The notes under the pieces were generated by a model that was given only the letters and a program-made list of their open reading frames with translations, was not told the origin of the DNA and searched no databases. From assembly GCA_949361645.1 (NCBI GenBank), contig OX442428.1, positions 443,384 through 507,383 on the forward strand: DNA of 64,000 nucleotides, written 5' to 3'. Each line of letters starts with the position of its first letter. Within the stretch, counting starts at the first letter, position 1. Source of the DNA: Spongilla lacustris (lineage: Eukaryota; Porifera; Demospongiae; Spongillida; Spongillidae). A program made the translations under genes and the position numbers. Positions 21,295 to 31,476 of this stretch are shown here, in pieces.

Positions 21295-23643
21295 ATGTAC
21301 GCCCCTGAGCCTGGAATGGACAAATAGTTGAATGTTTGATGCAAGGGGGATGGGGGGATGGGGGGGGGGGGGGGGGGGGGCAGTGTCCAAAAGGTTTATC
21401 ACTGCTATGGTGCAAAATGTGTCATCTAATGTAAAAAAAAATTTTGGTTTGAGAACCAAGAGAGTTAACATTGATGCTCTACACACCTCACACTTTGCAC
21501 ATTTGATCACCACATGCACACACTACACCCACACACCCTCACCACATGCACACACTACACCCACACACCCTCACCACATGCACACACTACACCCACACAC
21601 CCTCACCACATGCACACACTACACCCACACACCCTCACCACATGCACACACTACACCCACACACCCTCACCACATGCACACACTACACCCACACACCCTC
21701 ACCACATGCACACACTACACCCACACACCCTCACCACATGCACACACTACACCCACACACCCTCACCACATGCACACACTACACCCACACACCCTCACCA
21801 CATGCACACACTACACCCACACACCCTCACCACATGCACACACTACACCCACACACCCTCACCACATGCACACACTACACCCACACACCCTCACCACATG
21901 CACACACTACACCCACACACCCTCACCACATGCACACACTACACCCACACACCCTCACCACATGCACACACTACACCCACACACCCTCACCACATGCACA
22001 CACTACACCCACACACCCTCACCACATGCACACACTACACCCACACCCTCACCACATGCACACACTACACCCACACCCTCACCACATGCCCACACTACAC
22101 CCACACCCTCACCACATGCACACACTACACCCACACACCCTCACCACATGCACACACTACACCCACACACCCTCACCACATGCACACACTACACCCGCAC
22201 ACCCTCACCACATGCACACACTACACCCACACACCCTCACCACATGCACACATTACACCCACACACCCTCACCACATGCACACACTACACCCACACTCTC
22301 ACAGGACAGGACCATGCTCGAAATCTAACTCGTGTAAGTCTTTACCCAACCCTCCTGCTATTCACAACTCCATCTGGCTAGTGGGCATTAATAAGGGATT
22401 GTATCATACGCAGTGTATACAGTATTAGACAACATAATACGCTCCCTTGATTTGGGTCCCGCCCACTGCACCTTGGCAGGTCTACTACAAGGAGGCAGAT
22501 GGGGCATTTGTGGTCTTTGACAGCACACGCTCTCACACACTGGATGGTGCCAGGATATGGAAGAAAGACTTAGATAGTAAAGTCTGTGTGGCTGATGACC
22601 AGCACCTGCCAACCATCCTTCTGGCCAACAAGGTTTGCCAACTTCATTTCTCCTTTTTCTATTCCTCCCTTCCTCCTATCCCTCCCCCTCCCCTTCCTTC
22701 CCCCCTCTCCTTCCTGTTTCGCCATTCCAAAGGGAGGTATTGGGATTATTTACCCACCCCCGGCCACATAAAATGTGACCTAAGGCTCCACTGCAGCATC
22801 ACTTCAGCAACCACACTTTCTGCCATCAAATATATATTCTCTGCTACCTTTGCAATGTCATTGCGTTTGTACTGTGGTCAGTCCACACATTCCCCCTCAT
22901 GAGGTGTTCTGTGTAACTTATAGCCTGTCTTTTCAACCCTAAAAGACTATTTTCTTACTAACGCCCATCACACCCCTTACCCCCCCTTCCTTTTTCAGTG
23001 CGACCTTACCACGGACATAGCCCAGAAGTACCAGCTTGACTACTTCTGTCAGCAGGGCAATTACCTAGCATGGTTTGAGACATCAGCAAAGACCAACACA
23101 GGCATCAAGGAAGCCGTGGGGTGTTTGGTGAGCAAGGTATGGCAGCCCCATTTAGCGCACACTGCCAAACAATGTTTTTGTGGCCGGTAGCAAACTAACT
23201 GCAAAAGGGGGTAGTGGGAGGGGCTAGGGGGAGGGGGGTAGTGGGAGGGGCTATGCATTTCTGAGGGTCACTGCAATGTTAAAGTTAGAGGGAAGGAGAG
23301 GTGTGTGAGGGATAGGACGGTGAGGGGAGAGGCTTGAGAGGTGATGGGAGAGGCTTGAGAGGTGAGGGGGGAGGCAAGGTCTGGGGGAACAGGTCCCAGA
23401 AAAGTGTGTATATAAGTGAATTAAAGCTGTGTGGGTGTGTGACATGTGTTGTGTGTGTGTGTTGTGAATGTGTTTGTGTGTGTTGTGGATATGTGTGTTT
23501 GTGTATGTGTGTGTGTGGTATGTGTGTGCTGAACAGATCACTTCATACAGATTTTTGAAATGAACACCCCATCTGCTACTAATATGCTGGAGTTGGAGAG
23601 CATCCACCTGGATTCACATGGAGATCATGAATCTTGCTGTTAA
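19996..23643 (+). CDS. Rab32/38-like small GTPase (gene D)
   Basis: Exons 19996-19998, 20108-20221, 20330-20408, 22305-22333, 22480-22632, 22999-23136, 23551-23643, phases 0,0,1,0,0,0. G motifs: GDPATGKTN, KAT then IGVDFAIK, WDIGGQD, NKCD, TSAK. Tail ends ESCC then TAA. The acceptor of exon 2 could also be six bases later (20114). Switch II is strongly diverged (GQDHARNLTR), so effector or GAP interaction may differ. Intron 3 (1896 bp) is filled by two minisatellites, and the 29-nt exon 4 sits at the edge of the second. Its acceptor CTCACAG resembles the array unit. Length about 216 residues. Likely a functional GTPase with changed switch II. Confidence 0.88.
20452..20925. repeat. Minisatellite of about 31-32 bp unit in intron 3 of gene D
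   Basis: About 15 units built on GTGCTCCAGTAACACCCTTA followed by TCTCAGTACTTG. Variants (CCTACCTCAG, TTTATCACAG) are grouped in blocks, showing local unit duplication. Confidence 0.95.
21260..21380. repeat. Poly-C and poly-G runs in opposite orientation
   Basis: A run of about 35 C (21260-21294) followed by ATGTACGCCCCTGAGCC, and about 65 bp later GGGGGATGGGGGGATGG plus a G run (to 21380). The paired C and G runs could fold together. Confidence 0.8.
21507..22303. repeat. 32-bp minisatellite in intron 3 of gene D
   Basis: About 25 near-identical units of ACCACATGCACACACTACAC plus CCACACACCCTC. A cluster of units near 22040-22120 is 2 bp shorter. It abuts the micro-exon at 22305. All three frames stay open (HTHTPSPHA-like), which is an artefact of the repeat. 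Confidence 0.97.
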
Positions 23644-23711
23644 GGAGACTGGTATTGCTATTTTTATGTGTGCGTGTGTCCCTTTGTTTGTTTGGTGCAC
23701 AGCTGACCATA

Positions 23712-23717
23712 CACGTG
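23712..23717. promoter_or_regulatory. CACGTG E-box upstream of gene E
   Basis: CACGTG(A) about 100 bp before the proposed ATG of gene E, comparable with sites near genes B and C. Confidence 0.25.
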
Positions 23718-23818
23718 ATAGGAAATTATAAATGGTTTATTTGACGATATGCGTGCCAAAGGGATCAAATTCATTGCATGCAGAACGCATCAGGTGGAAC
23801 AGCAACAACTATATGTAT

Positions 23819-23937
23819 ATGGTGAGCTACTAACCGCGAGAGTCGGAGTGTTTTATTGTAACAGAACTCACTGCACGCCGCTAATCAACAACGCGCGCGC
23901 GCACACGTACGCACGCATGCACACACACACACACACG

Positions 23938-23984
<47 letters not shown>

Positions 23985-24132
23985 CACACACATCCACAAA
24001 CACATATCCACACACACACATCCACACACACAACACACACACACACACACAACACACATCCACACACACAACACACATCCACACACACAACACACATCCA
24101 CACACACATATCCACACACATCCACACACACA

Positions 24133-24188
<56 letters not shown>

Positions 24189-25179
24189 GCGCGCGCACAC
24201 ACACAGGCATCATCGCGTTCTTACAAGGTACTCCTTATCGGGGAGACAGGCACGGGGAAAAAGACGATTATTCGGCGAAATGTTCAACCCGAAGGCTCAA
24301 AGGGAATAGCACCTGTATCCTTCGTCATTAATATTCTTGTTATTATTATCGCCGTTGGAAACGGTCGCGGACTTTTGATACATCTTTGACTGTTTTATTA
24401 AAAAAAGATTGGAGTCGATTATGGATTGATGGCTATACAGTGGAACGAAGAAACCACTGTGAACCTGCAGCTGTGGAATATTGCAGGTAAGCGTTATGTG
24501 TGCAAGGCCTTGACACATATTGGACGGCCTATTTTAGGTCAAGACAGAACAGGCAACATGTGCAGGGTAAGCATACCAGAGAGGGGCGGAGCTAACGTAG
24601 GCGTGGCTACTTCTTTTCAGGCATATTATAGAGATGCTGTAGGTGCGTTCGTTGTGTTCGACGTTACGAAGGAGTCCACTTTGGATTCGGCTTTAAGATG
24701 GAAAGCGGACCTTGACAGCAAAGTGTTCCTTGGCGACGGTAGTTACATTCCCGCCGTACTACTTGCTAATAAGGTGTGTTTGTTTTTCATTTACAAACTA
24801 AAAGAGAGGTAGCCATTTAGAGAGGCTGCCATGTAGAGAGGCTGCCATTTAGAGAGGTAGCCATTTAGAGAGGCTGCCATTTAGAGAGGCTGCCATGTAG
24901 AGAGGCTGCCATGTAGAGAGGCTGCCATGTAGAGAGGCTGCCATGTAGAGAGGCTGCCATGTAGAGAGGCTGCCATGTAGAGAGGCTGCCATGTAGAGAG
25001 GCTGCCATGTAGAGAGGCTGCCATGTAGAGAGGCAGCCATTTGGGTTTAATTTGCACTGTGTAGTCATAATATGGCTCGGATTATAAATGACTCGCATGA
25101 ATCGATTAAGTGATTTATTACTAGTACCTTTGACAGTTGCATTGGCGACATGTATAAATAACTCTCCCCCGCAGTATGT

Positions 25180-25237
<58 letters not shown>

Positions 25238-25888
25238 AGAGAGAGAGAGAGAGAGAGAGGGAGGGAGAGAGAGAGAGAGAGGGAGAGGAGAGAGAGAGAG
25301 AGAGAGAGAGAGAAGCATTTTGTAGCAATTGTGTGTCACTCAGCCCGTTGTCTCCTATTTAACCCCTCCATTCTTTCAGTTTGAACAGGCACCCAGCAAC
25401 ATGGCAGAGAAACTGGACAAGGCTTGCAGGGATGGAAAATTTGTGGCTTGGTTCAAAACATCTACAAAAGAAAATGTTGGCCTTGAGGAGGCTGCCAGAT
25501 GTCTAGTCACAAAGGTCACACCCTCACCACCTCATCCTTATCATCACACCTCCCCATAACTCCCTCCCATCACACCCTCATCCTTATCATCACACCTTCC
25601 CATAACTCCCTCCCATCACACCCTCCCCACCTCATCCTTATCATCACACCTTCCCATAACTCCCTCCCATCACACCCTCACCACCTCATCCTTATCATCA
25701 CACCTCCCCATAACACCCTTACAACCACACTTTCATTTCACTTGACCATTTGCTTCTTCTGACAACAGATCATTGAAAATGAAAGGAACCCCCCGCCCCC
25801 CCTAGGGACTGCAGATAAAACCACTGGGGGTTCTATTAAGATTGACCACTCCAATGTCCAGTCAGGTGACAAGAGCACATGTTGCTGA
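23819..25888 (+). CDS. Rab32-like pseudo-GTPase: all five G motifs altered (gene E)
   Basis: Exons 23819-23821, 24207-24314, 24408-24486, 24538-24566, 24621-24773, 25380-25514, 25769-25888. Same phases as B-D, no stop or frameshift, CC-terminal prenylation signal (KSTCC). However, P-loop GETGTGKKT has Lys where the Mg-binding Thr/Ser belongs; switch I ends IAP instead of the invariant Thr before IGVD; WDIAG is WNIAG (Asp to Asn); NKxD becomes NKFE; SAK is STK. The exon 1 ATG precedes GTGAGC; ATG 23813 is an in-frame alternative two codons earlier. Loss of both Mg ligands should abolish normal GTP hydrolysis. The intact reading frame suggests the protein is kept as a pseudo-GTPase or nucleotide-insensitive scaffold. 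A very young pseudogene is possible. Confidence 0.88.
23920..24205. repeat. CA/CACACATCC microsatellite in intron 1 of gene E
   Basis: Long (CA)n with ACACATCC and GCGCGC interruptions. The splice acceptor of exon 2 (CACACACAG) is the last unit of the array. Confidence 0.95.
24806..25033. repeat. 16-bp minisatellite in intron 5 of gene E
   Basis: About 14 units of AGAGAGGCTGCCATGT, with early variants (GGTAGCCATTT). Confidence 0.95.
25183..25312. repeat. GA microsatellite in intron 5 of gene E
   Basis: (GA)n with GGGAGGGA interruptions, about 130 bp. Confidence 0.97.
25515..25735. repeat. Minisatellite in intron 6 of gene E
   Basis: Several copies of a unit of about 50 bp containing CTTATCATCACACCT and CCATAACTCCCTCCCATCAC. 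Confidence 0.85.
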
Positions 25889-26802
25889 GAGCCGCTTTGT
25901 GCAGATGTGTGTTTGTGTGTGCCTATGTCTGTTGACCTCATACTGTATTGCATCAATACCGCCAGGACTCTGTGAAATGTGCTCCGTGATACATTACTCC
26001 CTAATAGCAGTAATATGACTTAGCTACGTATGCCCACACATACATAACACACGCAAACACTTGTAGGGCTTGGCCATACAGAACACACACACACACTGTA
26101 GCAAGCACAATTTGATGTAATGAGTATAGTGCTGTTTACCATGACCCTGATGGTGTCGCGATGACACCATCAGGGTCATCGCGACACCATCAGGGTCATT
26201 GTGACACCATCAGGGTCATCGCGACACCATCAGGGTCATCGTGACACCATCAGGATAATCGTGACACCATCAGGGTCATCGTGACACTGTGCATGAAATA
26301 ACTAAACCCCTCCATCTATAGTAAGTTGGCTCCAAATATTGTCTTGGGCACAACATCAGAACTTCACTCACACACACTGGTATCAACAACTCTAATATGG
26401 TGTGCACTTACACACACCTACATTGCTTCCACATGTTTCAAATTCCATTACAACATTTGATCCCTGAGATGTTTTGGTAACACCCTTTGGAAGGACGTCT
26501 GAACCGTGTTTTCATAACACCTTGCCAAATGTAGTTAGCCCATCTCCTAACATGGCTTTATAAGGCCACACCCTTTGCCTACTATGGTGGCCTCCTCTTC
26601 CCCATCCTCCCATGCTACTAATCCAGCTTGTAAATTTTGTTGCTGACCATACATGGTGTCACAATGACCCTGATGGTGTCACAATGACCATGTGAGTATA
26701 GTTTATGTCTGGACCAATATGCATGTATGAACATACATACATACATACATACATACATACATACATACATACATACATACACACACACATACATATATAC
26801 AC

Positions 26803-26841
<39 letters not shown>
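25889..26841. other. Convergent intergenic region (gene E to CCP), repeats only
   Basis: Should hold both 3' UTRs. Contains a 20-bp minisatellite (26148-26286, unit CACCATCAGGGTCATCGTGA) preceded by an inverted copy, related inverted copies at about 26650-26690, and (CATA)n/(CA)n at 26731-26840 that ends one base before the CCP stop codon. Confidence 0.7.
26148..26286. repeat. 20-bp minisatellite with inverted outliers
   Basis: About seven units of GACACCATCAGGGTCATCGT/C. The first unit faces an inverted copy (ATGACCCTGATGGTGTC, about 26140-26157), so a stem can form. Two more inverted copies are at about 26650-26690. Confidence 0.85.
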
Positions 26842-26842
<1 letters not shown>

Positions 26843-29800
26843 CAGCTTCTCCACACACGGTCAAGGTAATCCGCAAGGTTGTAACTGGTTGTAGGGGTGT
26901 GGTCTCTTTGGCCGGCAGCAGGTCTGTATCGGTGCTGTAACACGTGTGATGTCATCCAATGCGTTGCACGAAGATGCTCTGAGGATGTGGGTGTGGCTTT
27001 CAGGTCCCCCTCACTTAAAAAACGCGGCTTCAGTGCATCAATTTGATGCTTGCTTACAAGGTCCTTGGTATTCAATTCTAACTGGTGCCCACCCACATAC
27101 TGGTGCCCCTCCACCAGGTCCCTAACACGCTGATAGTGTTGATTAACCCTATCAATGACAGGGTTATACCCACTTTCGTCTTCAGGAGTGTTGATTGGTT
27201 TCCATAGCAATGGGATACTTGATGGAACCAGGTGTGTGGTGGGAAGAGTGGAGAAGGTGGAGAGGGTGTGTCCAGTGAGTGTGGAAGAGATGAGAGGTTC
27301 ACTACTAGAGGGTTTTGTGTTCTGCGAGAGTAGCAACTGAAGGAAGGATAGAGGGATGAGATGGGAGGGGGGAGGGGGAGGAGGATATGGAGGGGGAGGA
27401 GGATATGGAGGGTAGGAGGGGGAGGAGGGTACCTTCTCCTTTTTCTGTCTTTCCCTTAAACGCTCTTCTGCAAACATTGGAATGCCTCCATTAGAGCGGT
27501 TGGCATAGCGATTGATAAATCGTGTCCTGGTAGGAGGTACTTCAAACTATAACACACACACACACACACACACACGCACCACTAGTTAGTTCAAACTTGG
27601 CACATAAGCTGACACCAACCTTTGACCCCAGTGTAGCGGGCTGGTATTTGGACTTCTCGGTCTTATTGACAAGAGAGGCCTGGGGACCTCCAGGTCTGAA
27701 CTATGGGGAGCACCAGCTGCCATAACAGGCTACAAACAAGGAACAGTACCTGCTTGATACTGCCTAGATGGACAGGATGTGGGAGGTGGAGCATACCCTG
27801 AGGCCCCACCCCTAAATGTCCAGCTGAATGAATCTCCTTTTTCCTCCTCCTCTTCTTCTTCTTGTTCCTCTTATTTTTAGAATGAGCATGCTGAAAGGAC
27901 GTATTCATTGTACAGGTCTGTACCAGCTGCTGCTGCCCCTGTGTGCTCACCTTAGAGAGCTGTCCACTGTCACTGCCAGAGCCACTGGTGCTGGAGGATC
28001 GAAGGAGAAGATCACATGACCAACGTCACATGATGGTCACATGATCAGACCTGGACTCCCTCCCAAGCAGCTTGAGGTCCACTTTCATGAATCTTTTCAG
28101 CACTGCAGAGGACCTGGTCCTGTGGTGCCTACGGGGGCCCCTAGCAACCGTCGTGGGTGGAGCGGTGGTCAGGGGAGGGAGGTGAAGGGGCTCCACTGGT
28201 AGGGTGGGCGGGGCTACTTCCTCTTCCCCAGAACTGCCTTTACACTGGATCATCAATTGTTCAGCCAGCATTGCAAGAACGTCACACTGGTAGCTATATT
28301 GAGAGGGGAGAGGGAGGAGGGGAGAGAGGGGAGAGAGGGGAGAGAGGGGAGAGAGGGGAGAGAGGGGAGAGAGGGGAGAGAGGAGAGCAGGAGGAAGGGG
28401 GAGGAGGGATGTTTGGTGGTGAAGGGAGGGCCTTTGGGGATAAAAGGAAGCCACACCCACACCTTGGACTGCTGTCAAAGTGATGGTACTTCTGTATGGC
28501 TTCACACAGGCTCCGCCCCATAGATATAAGGTCTTCTGTGGTGAAGTGATCAACCTGGCCTGCTGCCTGGGGACTAGAGGGGGAGGGGAAATGGTGAGGA
28601 CCAGAGGGGAACACTGGATGTCGTCATGGTACCGGAGGGTGGAGCCACAAAAGCTGGCCTCCATTGTGTAGCTGTTGGCCACACCCATCTTCCACACTAC
28701 CACTCGTCCTGTTTTACGTTTGGACTTCCGAACTGAAAACTTACAACTTGGAAATGAAAATTTGTCTGATGCCTGGGGAGGGAGGGAGGGAGGGAGGGAG
28801 GGAGGGAGGGAGGGAGGGAGGGAGGGAGGGAGGGAGGGAGGGAGGGAGGGAGGGAGGGAGGGAGGGAGGGAGGGAGGGAGGGAGGGAGGGAGGGAGGGAG
28901 GGAGGGAGGGAGGGAGGGAGGGAGGGAGGGAGGGAGGGAGGGAGGGAGGGAGGGAGGTATAAGTGATATAATAGTGTATCTATGTTTATGAAGAAGGCTT
29001 ACCACTAGCCTGACTACCTTATCAAGTGACTTACCAGCTGTGAAAGCAGAAAGCAGAATACCCTCTCATTAAGAAACTGGGTGTGGTCACAGTCGTGGTC
29101 ATGGCAACCATAGTTGAAGATATTTTGCTTGCGACTATGACCATGGAGGTCCACATAGAAGAATATCTGTAGAGGCAAGGTGTGAGGGAGGTAAGGTGTG
29201 AGGGAGGGAGGGAGGTAAGGTGGTAAGGGAGGTAAGGTGTGAGGGAGGGAGGGAGGTAAGGTGGTAAGGGAGGTAAGGTGTGAGGGAGGGAGGGAGGTAA
29301 GGTGTGAGGGAGGGAGGGAGGTAAGGTGGTGAGGGAGGGAGGTAAGGTGGTGAGGGAAGGAGGTAAGGTGGTGAGGGAGGGAGGTAAGGTGGTGAAGGAG
29401 GGAGGTAAGGTGGTGAGGGAGGTAAGGTGGTGAGGGAGGGAGGTAAGGTGGTGAGGGAGGTAAGGTGGTGAGGGAGGTAAGGTGGTGAGGGAGGTAAGGT
29501 GGTGAGGGAGGTAAGGTGGTGAGGGAGGTAAGGTGGTGAGGGAGGTAAGGTGGTGAGGGAGGTAAGGTGGTGAGGGAGGTAAGGTGGTGAGGGAGGTAAG
29601 GTGGTGAGGGAGGTAAGGTGGTGAGGGAGGTAAGGTGGTGAGGGAGGTAAGGTGGTGAGGGAGGTAAGGTGGTGAGGGAGGTAAGGTGGTGAGGGAGGTA
29701 AGGTGGTGAGGGAGGTAAGGTGGTGAGGGAGGTAAGGTGGTGAGGGAGGTAAGGTGGTGAGGGAGGTAAGGTGTGAGGAAAATAGGAAACTACATAGCAT

Positions 29801-30996
29801 TCTGTCATGCCAGCAGTGAAGGAAATATTTCATCTTGTTGATGTTGGTGTGGTCCATTTGGAATGCAAAGTGGCAAAACATTAAGATTGCATGCAAAACT
29901 AGTAAATGGTATATTTAATGTACTCATGTGTGTGTGCTCTATCACAGGCAACAGTATTTCTGGTATGAAATCAATTTGATTTGTCACCAAGTACAGATGG
30001 GCAAGTTGAATAGTATTTCAATTCTAGCAATCAACCGTGCCAGTGTGTCATGCAATGATCACTAGCAAGGGTTCTGTAATCAAAATAGACCTCATGTGTA
30101 GACCTCACATGAAAGCTTGGCTTACAAAAAATGCATTCTATACATTGGACAAACATTTGTACAGAAATTTGCAGGTAGAAGTGTTGCCAACATGTTGAGA
30201 TCATCCATTCAGTAAACAAACATATCCATTGTACTAGTCTATGCTTCAAAATGAAATCTTAAAAAAACTCATCGTTTTGGCCAAAATTAATTGGGAAAGT
30301 TGGTTAGTCCTAGGATGGTTATGACGATGCATTGAAAATCTGTATAGGCATTTAATATTTTACTGGCCACACGTTTCAATGCAAGCATTGGCTTTCTTTT
30401 GTTTAATTGTACCAGAAAATTTTATACACCTACACTTGAAGCCTTCCATGACAAGCAAAAAGAATAAAAAAGGTTGTATAACGACGAAGGACTACGTTAG
30501 GAACCAAAGTGTTAGTTACTTAGGACTACACACATGCACACACATTACCTCTCTCTCTTCCATCATCTCCTCAATCATCTTCTTGATACTCCACACGGTA
30601 GGGCAAAGATCCTGTTGGAATGGGGAGGAGATGTGGGAGGGGCCAGTGTTATGTTCATAAGGTCACTAGGCTGGCTGTGATGGCCCCCTCCCTCCCCCCC
30701 CACCACCTGTGATGGCCCCCTTCTCCCACCCACCTGATGCCCCCCCCCCCACCTGTGATGGCCCCTCCCCCATCTGTGATGGCCCCCTCCTCTCACCCAC
30801 CTGTGATGGCCCCCTCCTCTCACCCACCTGTGATGGCCCCTCCTCCCCTCCTCTCACCCACCTGTGATGGCTTCCTATACACCCTGTTAAGGTCCAGTCC
30901 TGCTAGTGATGTTCGATAGTTTCCCGCCACCACCCCATCAGGATTAAGCATGGGGACCAGTTTGAAAATAAAGTTACTTCTGAGACTCTGTGTGTA

Positions 30997-31091
<95 letters not shown>

Positions 31092-31438
31092 GTGTGTACA
31101 TGTGAACAAGGCATTTGTAAAAGGGATGGAAGGAGAGGGGAGGGAGGGGAGGTTAGGTACCCTGGCCAGTTTGGTGTTCGATGTAAGTACATCCATGACA
31201 CCTTGCATCATCCAGCTACCATTGGTCTCCCCTGGGTGTACCCGTGCTGATATGACCACACCTTTTCTTCCTACCATCTGCTGCTCAGAAGCTATACCAT
31301 ATAAGGAATTATTGTGAGGGCACAAGGGGAGGGGCTTACCATTGAAGTCTGTTATGGTCAGAACAGGACACATATTCCCAGCCAATGTGTGACATAGAAC
31401 CTGCAAAAACATAGGATATGTGTGTACACATGTCATAA

Positions 31439-31476
<38 letters not shown>

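Noticed and set aside
20452..22303. Possible CRISPR-like direct repeats
   Set aside because: Units are contiguous with no unique spacers and lie in a eukaryotic intron: minisatellites.
21332..22428. Three overlapping frames of 260-349 codons rich in His, Thr and Pro
   Set aside because: Produced by the 32-bp minisatellite, whose unit lacks stops in all frames; the region is an intron of gene D.
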